From Phycisphaeraceae bacterium (GTDB lineage: Bacteria > Planctomycetota > Phycisphaerae > Phycisphaerales > Zrk34), in assembly GCA_028281485.1 (NCBI GenBank), contig JANQJT010000148.1, positions 1 to 30,493 of the forward strand: a DNA stretch of 30,493 bases. The letters are read 5' to 3'. Below the pieces are notes generated by a model. It had not been told where the DNA came from. It did not search any database and saw only the letters and a program-made list of their open reading frames with translations. Of the stretch, positions 15,481-23,084 are shown one piece after another. A program made the translations under genes and the position numbers. Positions within the stretch are counted from its first letter, which is position 1; each line of letters begins with the position of its first letter.

Positions 15481-18400
15481 ATGACCTCGATTGAGACTGA
15501 ATTACCGTCAATCACGCGCGTGTACCGCATCGAAGTTCACCCGGCCGATGTGTCGGACGATCCGGTGGGCCGCAACACGCTTCACGAAGCCCAGGAGTTC
15601 CACCTGGCGCAATCCTTGCGCGAGGTGCGATCGGCTCGCGTCTATCTGATCGAGATGACACTGGACGACAGCGCGATCGAGCGTGTGGCGGCGGAGCTGT
15701 TGGCCGACCCGGTGAACCAGCGATACGTGCTGGGCGCGACGGATGGGCCGAGCGACGGCGTGGGGGTGGAGGTGCACTACCTGCCGGGCGTGATGGACCC
15801 GGTGGCGATGAGCACGAAGGACGCGATCGTCGAGATGCTGGGCGACGCGGCGGCCTACTGCGAGGTGCGGACGGGTTTTCGTTACGATCTGATCGGCGCG
15901 GGGCGCGGGGAAGCGGAGGCGATCGCGCGAGCGATGCTGGCCAACGACGTCATTCAGAAGGTCGAGTACGAGGCGTATTGTCCCGACGCGTTCGTGAAGG
16001 GCACGCGGTATGAATTGAACCTGACGCACATCCCGATCCGCGATTTGGACGACGACGCGCTCGTACGGATGTCGCGCGAGGCGCACCTGTTTTTGTCGTT
16101 GGAAGAGATGCGGTGCATCCGTGATTACTACCGCGAGGCGGAGCGCGAGCCCACGGACGTGGAGCTGGAGACGCTGGCGCAGACGTGGAGCGAGCACTGC
16201 GTGCACAAGACGCTCAAGAGCCGGATCCGTTATTCGCAGGAGGTCGATCCGGGCAGCGGTTTCCGCGTCAGCGAGATCGATAGCGATCGACCGGGCCACG
16301 TGGTCAACGAAGACGGGACTGTCGAGATTGATAATCTGCTCAAGTCGACGATCGCCGCGGCGACGAAGAAGCTGATGGCTGAGGAGGTCGACTGGTGCAT
16401 CAGCGTGTTCGAGGACAACGCGGGCGTGATCGCGTTCGACGAGACGGACGCGGTGACGTTCAAGGTGGAGACGCACAACCACCCGTCGGCGATCGAGCCG
16501 TACGGCGGCGCGGCGACGGGCATCGGCGGGTGCATCCGTGACACGATGGGCACGGGCCTGAGCGCCAAGCCGATCGCGAACACCGACGTGTTCTGCGTGG
16601 CCGACCCGAACTGGGACCGCGCGAAGCTGCCGAAGGGCGTGTTGCATCCGCGTCGCGTGCTCAAGCAGGTGGTGGCGGGCGTGCGGGACTACGGAAACCG
16701 CATGGGCATCCCCACGGTCAACGGCGCGGTGTGGTTCGACGATCGTTACCTGGGTAACCCCCTGGTGTACGCCGGCAGCGTGGGCCTGATCCCGCGCGAC
16801 ATGGCGTTCGGCGAGGTGCAGCCGGGCGACCGGATCATCGTGCTGGGCGGACGGACGGGTCGCGACGGCATCCATGGCGCGACGTTCAGCAGCGCGGAAT
16901 TGACCGACACGCACGCAGACGAGTTCAGCCACGCGGTGCAGATCGGCAACGCCATTACCGAGAAGACGTGTATGGACGTGATCCTGCGGGCGCGCGACCA
17001 CGCGGATGGCTGTCTTTACAACGCGATCACCGATTGCGGCGCGGGTGGGTTCAGCAGCGCCGTCGGTGAGATGGGTGAGAAGCTCGGCGCGACGGTGGAC
17101 CTGGAGAAGGCGCCGCTAAAGTACGAGGGGTTGAGTTACACGGAGATCTGGATCAGCGAGGCGCAGGAGCGCATGGTGCTGGCCGTGTCGCCCGAGAAGG
17201 TGGGGCAGGTGACGGCGCTGGCCGAGGCCGAAGATGTGGAGTGGTGTGACCTCGGCTCGTTCGGCACGGACAGCAAGGAGCTGGTCCTCAGGTACGAGGG
17301 CACGGAGGTCGGCAGGCTTTCGATGGCGTTCCTGCACGAGGGGATTCCGCAGCCGACGCGTGTCGCGGCGTGGAGCGGGGCCAATGAAAACAGCAGCCCC
17401 GGTGCAACGAAGGCCAACGCGTCGATCGGTGAGTTGCTGGAAGCGTTGCTGGCGCATCCGAACGTGGCGAGCAAGCACTGGATTGTGCGTCAATACGATC
17501 ACGAGGTGCAGGGCGGCAGCGTGGCCAAGCCGTTGGTGGGTCCCGCTGCGGATGGGCCGGGTGACGCGGCGGTGCTGCGACCGAAGCTGGACAGCGACAA
17601 GGCGCTCGCGCTGTCGGTGGGTCTGTGCACGGCGATGGGTGACATCGATCCGTACTGGATGACGCTGGCGGCGATCGACGAGGCGGTGCGCAACGCGGTG
17701 TGTGTGGGTGCGGACCCGTCGAAGATCGCGATTTTGGATAACTTCTGTTGGCCGAGCTGCGACGATCCGAAGAACCTGGGCTCGCTGGTGCGGGCGGCGG
17801 AGGCGTGCTACGACGGCGCGCTGGCGTACCGCACGCCGTTCATCAGCGGCAAGGACTCGTTGAACAACCAGTTCACGACCGACACGGGCGAGACGATTCA
17901 GATCCCGCCGACGCTGCTGATCAGCGCGATGGGCATCGTGCCGGACAGCGGCAAGTGTGTGACGATGGACGCCAAGGGCGCGGGCAACTACCTGTTGCAG
18001 GTGGGCGTGACGACCGGCGAGCTGGGCGGCTCGCACCTGGCGCTGGTCGGCGGGGCGGACAACGGTGACCTGCCGAAGGTCGACCTGCGACACGCGCCGG
18101 CGCAGCTGGCCAAGGTCGCGGAGTTGATCGGCAACGGATGGATCGCCGGTGCGCACGACTGCAGCGACGGCGGCATGCTGACCGCGGCGGCGGAGATGGC
18201 GTTCGCCGGCGGGCTGGGCTTGGCGGTGGACCTGGCGGGCGTGCCGCACACGGGCGAGCTGCCCGATGTCGCGGCCTGCTTCGCGGAGACGCCGAGCCGG
18301 GTGTTGATCGAGGTGTTGCCTGAGCATTATGACGCGGTGATCAAGGCGCTGCGTGAGGCAAGCGTCGCGCACGGCGAGGTCGGGCGATTCAACGATTCGG

Positions 18401-18492
18401 GGCGACTGACCGTGCGCAGCGGCGGCGGGCAGGTGGCTGACTGTGATGTGAACGCGCTACGCCGGACATGGCTGGCGCCCCTGGACTGGTAA
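15481..18492 (+). CDS. purL: Phosphoribosylformylglycinamidine synthase, synthetase subunit, with N-terminal PurS-like region
   Basis: The ATP-dependent FGAM synthetase subunit of purine biosynthesis, 1003 aa. The catalytic core includes TWSEHCVHKT (about 235-244), TFKVETHNHPSAIEPYGGAA, DCGAGGFSSAVGEMGE and, in the second half, ISGKDSLNNQ and AGAHDCSDGGM. Small PurL proteins are about 720-760 aa and the fused E. coli type about 1300 aa. Here about 215 extra N-terminal residues hold two PurS-like segments (VYRIEVHPADVSDDP and VEVHYLPGVMDPVAM), while the glutaminase is absent and is supplied by PurQ, encoded 17 nt downstream. ATG 15481 was chosen because it directly follows the predicted promoter; upstream in-frame residues overlap that promoter. 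Confidence 0.95.
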   Translation: MTSIETELPSITRVYRIEVHPADVSDDPVGRNTLHEAQEFHLAQSLREVRSARVYLIEMTLDDSAIERVAAELLADPVNQRYVLGATDGPSDGVGVEVHYLPGVMDPVAMSTKDAIVEMLGDAAAYCEVRTGFRYDLIGAGRGEAEAIARAMLANDVIQKVEYEAYCPDAFVKGTRYELNLTHIPIRDLDDDALVRMSREAHLFLSLEEMRCIRDYYREAEREPTDVELETLAQTWSEHCVHKTLKSRIRYSQEVDPGSGFRVSEIDSDRPGHVVNEDGTVEIDNLLKSTIAAATKKLMAEEVDWCISVFEDNAGVIAFDETDAVTFKVETHNHPSAIEPYGGAATGIGGCIRDTMGTGLSAKPIANTDVFCVADPNWDRAKLPKGVLHPRRVLKQVVAGVRDYGNRMGIPTVNGAVWFDDRYLGNPLVYAGSVGLIPRDMAFGEVQPGDRIIVLGGRTGRDGIHGATFSSAELTDTHADEFSHAVQIGNAITEKTCMDVILRARDHADGCLYNAITDCGAGGFSSAVGEMGEKLGATVDLEKAPLKYEGLSYTEIWISEAQERMVLAVSPEKVGQVTALAEAEDVEWCDLGSFGTDSKELVLRYEGTEVGRLSMAFLHEGIPQPTRVAAWSGANENSSPGATKANASIGELLEALLAHPNVASKHWIVRQYDHEVQGGSVAKPLVGPAADGPGDAAVLRPKLDSDKALALSVGLCTAMGDIDPYWMTLAAIDEAVRNAVCVGADPSKIAILDNFCWPSCDDPKNLGSLVRAAEACYDGALAYRTPFISGKDSLNNQFTTDTGETIQIPPTLLISAMGIVPDSGKCVTMDAKGAGNYLLQVGVTTGELGGSHLALVGGADNGDLPKVDLRHAPAQLAKVAELIGNGWIAGAHDCSDGGMLTAAAEMAFAGGLGLAVDLAGVPHTGELPDVAACFAETPSRVLIEVLPEHYDAVIKALREASVAHGEVGRFNDSGRLTVRSGGGQVADCDVNALRRTWLAPLDW

Positions 18493-18509
18493 GATTGGAA
18501 AACGACACG

Positions 18510-19280
18510 ATGAAACCTGTAGCACTGATCCTTCGAGCGGCCGGCATCAATCGGGATGTGGACCTGGTCCGCGCCTTTGAGTTGGCCGGAGCCGAGACGC
18601 GATGCGTTCACTTGCACGAGTTGATCGAGGACGCTTCGCCGATCGCGTCGTGCGACATCCTCGCCTTCCCCGGAGGATTCAGCTACGGGGACGACATCTC
18701 CGCGGGCCGCATCCTGGCCAATCGCATCCGGCACCAACTGATGGACGCGGTGTGGACGCACGTGGCGGCGGGCAAGCCGGTCATCGGCATCTGTAACGGC
18801 TTCCAGGTGCTGGTGAAGACGGGGTTGCTGCCGGGCTTCGAGACCGATGCGGATCAATTGCCGCAGCGCATCACGCTGACGGACAACGCGCTGCCGCGTT
18901 TCGTGAACAAGTGGGTGGACCTGAAGGTGGAGTCGGGCACGAAGTGTGTGTGGACGCGCGGCATCGACACGATCGAGTGCCCCATCGCGCACGGCGAGGG
19001 CCGATTCGTTGCGCCGCCGGAGGTGTTGGACCGATTGGAATCCAATGGTCAGGTGGCGCTGCGCTACGCCAGCAACCCGAACGGCTCGGACCGCGACATC
19101 GCGGGCATCTGCGATCCGACCGGCCTGGTGTTCGGGTTGATGCCGCACCCGGAAGACAACATCCACCCAAATCATCACACGGCCTGGACCAGCGGCGCGG
19201 ACACCGCGGCGACCAGTGGCCTGCGATTGTTCGAGAACGCGGTGCGCTACGCCGCCGAGCGCGCAGCCCAGCCGGCGTGA
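18510..19280 (+). CDS. purQ: Phosphoribosylformylglycinamidine synthase, glutaminase subunit
   Basis: A class-I glutamine amidotransferase, 256 aa, that supplies ammonia to PurL. The catalytic triad is visible: Cys95 in GICNGFQ, and His213 and Glu215 in MPHPEDN. The oxyanion region AFPGGFSYGDDISAG is also conserved. The length, slightly more than typical PurQ (220-230 aa), reflects inserts around residues 110-160. ATG 18510 lies 17 nt after the purL stop and starts homology at once (MKPVALILRAAGINRD), so the two genes form an operon. The HEPN gene begins 12 nt after its stop but has very different base composition. Confidence 0.95.
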   Translation: MKPVALILRAAGINRDVDLVRAFELAGAETRCVHLHELIEDASPIASCDILAFPGGFSYGDDISAGRILANRIRHQLMDAVWTHVAAGKPVIGICNGFQVLVKTGLLPGFETDADQLPQRITLTDNALPRFVNKWVDLKVESGTKCVWTRGIDTIECPIAHGEGRFVAPPEVLDRLESNGQVALRYASNPNGSDRDIAGICDPTGLVFGLMPHPEDNIHPNHHTAWTSGADTAATSGLRLFENAVRYAAERAAQPA

Positions 19281-19292
19281 GTCTTTCCAATT

Positions 19293-19871
19293 ATGAAATC
19301 CATTCGGCTTTCACAAACAAGACCTTACTTTGGTCATCATGATCTTTTAAGGATCGCGAACTACCGTTTGCATGAGACGAAGAATGATCCAAGGGGGGGT
19401 TATGATGATCTTCATCAGGCCTTGTTATATAGCGCGCTTGCACTCGAAGCGTTTCTGAATGGATGTGGTTATCGCCTATTCCGAGAGAAATGGAAGAAAC
19501 ATGAACGAAAATCGACTCTTGAGAAACTAAAATTGGTAGCAGATGAGCTAAAGATTGTCTTGAAAAAGAATAGACATTCTTGGTCATCAGTTCGTGAACT
19601 CATTGAATTGCGAAACATGATTGTTCATGTTCAACCTGAAGATGTAACCGTTACTCATCACCTAACGAAAGAAGAATATCAAGAGTTTGATCGATCTGCG
19701 TGGCCGAAATCTACACTTGACAAGATGATCACAATAGAAACTGCTGAACGATTTTTAAGGTGCGTACACATAATCAAGAGATGCTTCATTAGGAAAATGC
19801 CTTATGATTTGCGTGATGGATTAGATCATGATTCATGGTCGGGTAGCACATCAACTATTTCGGACGAGTAA
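19293..19871 (+). CDS. HEPN-domain protein, AT-rich, likely acquired
   Basis: A 192-aa, mostly helical protein. The stretch from 38 to 60 (DDLHQALLYSALALEAFLNG) and the motif RNMIVH (Arg107 to His112, R-x4-H) are characteristic of HEPN domains, many of which are RNases in toxin-antitoxin, abortive infection or defence systems. No MNT-type antitoxin or other partner is next to it. Base composition differs sharply from all neighbours: A and T are common at third positions (GAA, AAA, ATT, TTT, GAT) while the flanking genes are strongly G/C-ended. That points to recent transfer. It sits between purQ and a MITE-like repeat. The Arg/His pair is intact, so RNase activity is possible but unproven. 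Confidence 0.75.
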   Translation: MKSIRLSQTRPYFGHHDLLRIANYRLHETKNDPRGGYDDLHQALLYSALALEAFLNGCGYRLFREKWKKHERKSTLEKLKLVADELKIVLKKNRHSWSSVRELIELRNMIVHVQPEDVTVTHHLTKEEYQEFDRSAWPKSTLDKMITIETAERFLRCVHIIKRCFIRKMPYDLRDGLDHDSWSGSTSTISDE

Positions 19872-19874
19872 TAT

Positions 19875-20002
19875 GTAGGGCGGGTTAAGGAGCGTTAGCG
19901 ACGAACCCGCCGGTTGGGGGTTTGATATTTATAAGTGGGCAGGGAAGGTGTAGTTGCTAAAGTGACCACATCGGCGGGTTTGCTGCGCTTAACCCGCCCT
20001 AC
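19875..20002. mobile_element. MITE-like element with 15-bp perfect terminal inverted repeats
   Basis: GTAGGGCGGGTTAAG (19875-19889) and its exact reverse complement CTTAACCCGCCCTAC (19988-20002) bound a 128-bp segment. Each end continues as an internal hairpin, GGCGGGTT...AACCCGCC, so both ends are similar over about 30 bp. This resembles the REP-/MITE-type repeats with GTAGGG[CT]GGGTTA ends that are scattered in many bacterial genomes. There is no coding capacity and no clear target duplication. It begins 3 bp after the stop of the HEPN gene. Confidence 0.75.
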
Positions 20003-20043
20003 GGGAGAGCGCAGCATGCGGGGTACGAAGAAGAAGTTGGGTT

Positions 20044-20098
20044 AAACAGAGTCGGGCTCTGTGAGTCCGGACCGGCATCACAGATGTCGGCTCTGTTT
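20044..20098. terminator. Inverted repeat, possible bidirectional terminator
   Basis: AAACAGAGTCG (20044-20054) pairs with CGGCTCTGTTT (20088-20098) with one wobble; the loop is long and contains further short complementarity. The A-rich left and T-rich right flanks suit a terminator on the plus strand and, less well, the end of the minus-strand HD-GYP gene. No gene is seen between 20003 and 20190. Confidence 0.4.
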
Positions 20099-20190
20099 CT
20101 TTCATGTTTTCGGGCGAGATAACCGCTCCCTCACGGTCGCGGCTCGTAGGGACATGCTGCGGCTCGTAGGAGATTCCATCGTGGTGTCGT

Positions 20191-21399
20191 TCACGCGCTC
20201 ATGGCGAAGGGGTTGTGGTTCCACGAGTCGGCGGGTTCGGGCAGCTCGAAGAGGTGTTGTTCGATCGGCACGCCGTCGGCCTCGGCGATGAAGGTCTGTT
20301 CGTATTCTTCCTGCGCGAGGTTGATGACGCTGTCTGCGCCGTCGGCGGGTGTGTGGTCCTGCTTGTCGAACAGGTGGACCATGGGCCGACAGGGGCGGGA
20401 GGGGTTGTGGCTGACGATGGCGCCGTAGCGTTCGTCGTTGAGCTTGACCATGGTGCCGGGCGGGAAGGGCGGGGTAACGGCGAAGAGGGCTTCGGTGACG
20501 ACGGGGTCGAACTTCACGGCGAGGGCGGGGTCGAGCATCTGCTTGAGGCCGACGATGGGCAGGTGGCGGCGGACGGGGCCCTCGCAGAGCAGGTCGAAGC
20601 GTTTGGCGGCGGCGACGATGCGCGCGAAGACGTGGATCTTCTCGCCGGCCATGGGCGCGGGGTCTTCGTTTTGGCCGCGGTTGACGTCGGGGAAGCCGGT
20701 GCCGTCGAAGTGCTGGTGGTGCTGGTAGATGACGGCCCGGACGCTGGGTGAGACGGATTGGCCGACCATGTCGAGGCCGATCTGGATGTGCTCGCGCCAC
20801 TGGGGGTTGTCGATCTCGTGGGGGTTCTGCAGTTCGGGGGGCATGCGGAGCAGGCCGACGTCGTGGAGCATGGCGCCGAGGCCGAGGTTGGTGACGTTGC
20901 GTGCGTGGTTGGGGCTGAGGTGCTTGCGCTGACGGATGAGGTAGTGGTCGAGCTTGACGCCCATGAGGGTGGCGAGGTAGGCGACGCGCATCATGTGGTC
21001 GGCCAGCGCGGAGCGCTGCCCGCCGGGCACGTCGTAGAAGATGCCGCTGGCGGGGTGGGAGACGACGGTCTCGACCATGCGGCTGAAGGTGGCGATGTAC
21101 TGGGAGAAGTTGAGGTTGGGGTGGGCGTTGGATTGCATCAGCTCGAAGGCGTCGATGGTGTGGCTGGCGAGTTCGGCGCGCTGCTGGAGGAGCTGGGGGT
21201 TGAGGTACTTGGTGACGTGGTCGAGGGCGGGGCAGCGGATGAAGACCTGCTCGATGCCGAGTTCGAGCAGGCGGCGGATGATGCTGGGCGACAGCTCGTA
21301 ACCGGGCTTGAGGAGGGTGTGGTCGGGCTGGCGGGGGTTGAAGACCGCCACCGCCAGGGTCATGCCACTCGTGATATTGCCTGTCGATACGCGCAGCAT
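20191..21399 (-). CDS. HD-GYP domain protein, likely cyclic-di-GMP phosphodiesterase
   Basis: A 402-aa cytoplasmic protein. Residues 1-100 resemble the DUF3391-like region that precedes many HD-GYP domains. The HD-GYP core follows, with metal and catalytic residues His135 (ADHMMRV), His179-Asp180 (MLHDVG), His204 (REHIQIG), His227-His228 with Asp232 (YQHHQHFDGTGFP) and Asp269 (KRFDLL). The GYP signature reads GFP, a common variant that may still hydrolyse c-di-GMP. After the core, residues about 310-375 look like a beta-rich PilZ- or KOW-like tail (GTMVKLNDERYGAIVSHN). There is no response-regulator receiver domain. TGAGG about 8 nt before ATG 21399 supports the start. Confidence 0.9.
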   Translation of the reverse strand: MLRVSTGNITSGMTLAVAVFNPRQPDHTLLKPGYELSPSIIRRLLELGIEQVFIRCPALDHVTKYLNPQLLQQRAELASHTIDAFELMQSNAHPNLNFSQYIATFSRMVETVVSHPASGIFYDVPGGQRSALADHMMRVAYLATLMGVKLDHYLIRQRKHLSPNHARNVTNLGLGAMLHDVGLLRMPPELQNPHEIDNPQWREHIQIGLDMVGQSVSPSVRAVIYQHHQHFDGTGFPDVNRGQNEDPAPMAGEKIHVFARIVAAAKRFDLLCEGPVRRHLPIVGLKQMLDPALAVKFDPVVTEALFAVTPPFPPGTMVKLNDERYGAIVSHNPSRPCRPMVHLFDKQDHTPADGADSVINLAQEEYEQTFIAEADGVPIEQHLFELPEPADSWNHNPFAMSA

Positions 21400-21646
21400 G
21401 GGGTTGCCTCACAAACGCCGGTACTGATGACTATCGCATTTGGGGATGGGGTTCGTTGCCGATAACTGCGCGGACGTGGCCAAGAGGCGCGGCGGAAACT
21501 TGCTCAGATCGTGCAGACGGTACAGACGGACCGGGCGGTCGGGAGCGGAAGAAGTGTGTCAAAAAATGTGATCGTGCGGCGGGAGCTTACCGATAGGAAA
21601 CGGTACGTGTGTGTTCAGTATGTTTTTTGGCTCGAGGAGAATGAAC
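21400..21646. other. Intergenic region between the HD-GYP gene and a possible small ORF
   Basis: About 250 bp without a recognisable gene. It should contain the HD-GYP promoter (minus strand) and any promoter for the small ORF at 21647. I see no repeat or convincing hexamer pair here. Confidence 0.4.
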
Positions 21647-21703
21647 ATGTCGTTCACCCGGATGCCTAGAGAAGACCGCGGCAAGCCGCCGATCCGTCGC
21701 TGA
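21647..21703 (+). CDS. Possible 18-aa basic peptide
   Basis: ATG 21647 encodes MSFTRMPREDRGKPPIRR and is preceded by GAGGAG (21634-21639) with a 7-nt spacing, a good ribosome-binding site. A GCCGACC/GGTCGGC hairpin (21731-21751) follows but lacks a T tract after it. The peptide is rich in Arg and Pro and matches nothing I know. It could be chance, since short ORFs are common, but its Shine-Dalgarno is better than that of most genes in this window. Confidence 0.25.
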   Translation: MSFTRMPREDRGKPPIRR

Positions 21704-21765
21704 GTCGGCGCGATTGGCAAGGCACGTTTCGCCGACCTTTTTGGGGTCGGCATCATCGGGCGGGC

Positions 21766-21804
21766 GTGACCGAGTTTCGGTCACGGTCACGTGACCGGTG
21801 ACCG
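21766..21804. promoter_or_regulatory. Cluster of GTGACC/GGTCAC half-sites at a promoter
   Basis: Within 39 bp there are five copies of GTGACC or its complement. GTGACCGA (21766-21773) and TCGGTCAC (21777-21784) form an inverted repeat with a 3-bp spacer. GGTCACGTGACC (21785-21796) is a perfect 12-bp palindrome. A further GTGACC lies at 21798-21803. The -10-like TAGAAT (21815-21820) ends 6 nt before the PDZ gene start, and GTGACC at 21791-21796 would serve as its -35 box with an 18-nt spacer. The layout looks like an operator for a dimeric regulator; the regulator is unknown. Confidence 0.55.
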
Positions 21805-21826
21805 CCGCCTGGCGTAGAATGACCAC

Positions 21827-22639
21827 GTGCGGGCGATCCTGATCAGTCTGTTTGTAGTGACCGCGGCTTGGGCCGAGCCTGAGCCGGGTGTTGTCGTTGT
21901 GCCTGCGACACGGCCCGCGACGACGCAGGCGGGCGCTGCGGATGCCGAGCCGATCACCGCTGCGGGTGTGGCGGAGATCGTGGCGCGGCTGGGTTCGGAT
22001 CGGTATGCGGTGCGTGAGGCGGCGCAGACGGAGTTGGAGTCGCTTGGGCCGGCGGTGTGCGGGTGGGTGGCGGCTGAATACGTCCAGACCGATGACGCCG
22101 AGGTTCGGATGCGTCTGGAGCGGTACGCCCAGGTTTATTTCGATCGTCACCTGATGCCGGCGGATGCGGCGGTGCGGTGGCCTTCGTTTCTGGGTGTGCG
22201 GATGTCGTCAGCGTTGGGTGGGGACGAGGGGATCGTGGTGGAGTTTGTGATGGATGGCATGGCCGCGGCGGAGGCGGGATTTATGCGGGGCGATCGGATC
22301 GTCTCGCTGGACGGCCAGCGCATCGGCGCGGGGGTGGACGTGTCGGTTGTCATCGAGCGGATCCGCAGCAAGCCGGTGGGCACGGCGGTGCGGATGGGTG
22401 TGGTGCGCGGGGACCAGGAGTTTGAGCTGGTGCCGACGCTAAGGCGCGTGCCGGACGTACACCTGCGGCCCGACGAGCGAGAGACGATTCGGGTCATGCA
22501 GGAGCGGTACGATCAGCTTCGCGGGGCGCGTTGGGAGGATTGGTGGGAGCGCGGGTTTTCGCAGGGGCTAGCTGAGGCGCCCCCGGAAGCTGAGGGTGCA
22601 GATGACGAAAACGAGCGCGGCGCGTCGGCCGAGCGCTGA
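21827..22639 (+). CDS. Exported PDZ-domain protein
   Basis: A 270-aa protein with a signal peptide (MRAILISLFVVTAAWAEP, cleavage probably after AWA). A helical region (about 45-105) looks HEAT-like (VAEIVARLGSDRYAVREAAQTELESLG). A PDZ domain (about 118-205) has FLGVRMSS, the carboxylate-binding area IVVEFVMDGMAAAEAGFMRGD and RIVSLDGQRI. The acidic C-terminal tail is Glu-rich. There is no protease domain, so it is probably a periplasmic or surface scaffold or substrate-binding protein rather than a DegP-type protease. GTG 21827 is set by the predicted promoter (TAGAAT ending 6 nt upstream). The GTGACC cluster directly upstream suggests tight control. Confidence 0.75.
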   Translation: MRAILISLFVVTAAWAEPEPGVVVVPATRPATTQAGAADAEPITAAGVAEIVARLGSDRYAVREAAQTELESLGPAVCGWVAAEYVQTDDAEVRMRLERYAQVYFDRHLMPADAAVRWPSFLGVRMSSALGGDEGIVVEFVMDGMAAAEAGFMRGDRIVSLDGQRIGAGVDVSVVIERIRSKPVGTAVRMGVVRGDQEFELVPTLRRVPDVHLRPDERETIRVMQERYDQLRGARWEDWWERGFSQGLAEAPPEAEGADDENERGASAER

Positions 22640-22659
22640 GTGATCGCGTGCGGGGGGGA

Positions 22660-23052
22660 TTACTGGCAGTTGGGACAGGTGCCGTAGAAGGTCAGTTCGT
22701 GGTCATCGACGGTGTAACCGCCGGGCAGTGTCATGTCCTTGGGCAGTTTGACGGGGCAGATGTCCAGGTCGAAGACGTTGCCGCAGGCGCGGCAGCGGAA
22801 GTGGTGGTGATGGCCGAGGGCGGCGGATTCGTAGCGTGACAGGCCGTCGGGGAGGACGACGGTCTGGATGGTGCCGTTTTCGAGTAGCAGCTTGATGGTG
22901 CGGTAGACGGTGGCGATGCCGAGTGAGGGGATGGTTTTTTTTGCGAGTTCGTGGATTTGTTCGACGGTGATGGGGCCCGGTGACTGCGTGATGACTTCGA
23001 CGATGGTGTCGCGCTGGGTGGTGCGACGGGTGTTGGTGCGATGTGTTGTCAT
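22660..23052 (-). CDS. Fur-family metalloregulator
   Basis: A 130-aa DNA-binding repressor of the Fur/Zur/PerR family. The winged helix covers about 10-80 (ITVEQIHELAKK, IATVYRTIKLLLENG). The metal-sensing part has GHHHHFRCRACGNVFDL and a closing CPNC. The two CxxC pairs (CRAC and CPNC) form the structural zinc site. Which metal it senses cannot be decided from sequence. I chose ATG 23052 because TATCAT (23065-23060) ends 7 nt before it, the same leaderless arrangement as several neighbours; ATG 23061 would lie within the -10 box. It is convergent with the PDZ gene. Confidence 0.9.
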   Translation of the reverse strand: MTTHRTNTRRTTQRDTIVEVITQSPGPITVEQIHELAKKTIPSLGIATVYRTIKLLLENGTIQTVVLPDGLSRYESAALGHHHHFRCRACGNVFDLDICPVKLPKDMTLPGGYTVDDHELTFYGTCPNCQ

Positions 23053-23084
23053 ACGGCTCATGATATCGACAGATGGGGCGGAGT

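Noticed and set aside
15508..17001. 497-codon minus-strand ORF opposite purL
   Set aside because: Antisense shadow of purL; composition dominated by Arg, His and Val with no motif.
20102..21412. 436-codon minus-strand ORF over the HD-GYP gene
   Set aside because: Same strand, different frame. The HD-GYP frame has all catalytic residues, while this one is Arg/Pro-rich low complexity.
22660..23052. Fur-family protein as the binder of the GTGACC cluster at 21766-21804
   Set aside because: Fur-family operators are normally AT-rich inverted repeats; the GC-rich GTGACC sites do not resemble them. Proximity alone is not enough.
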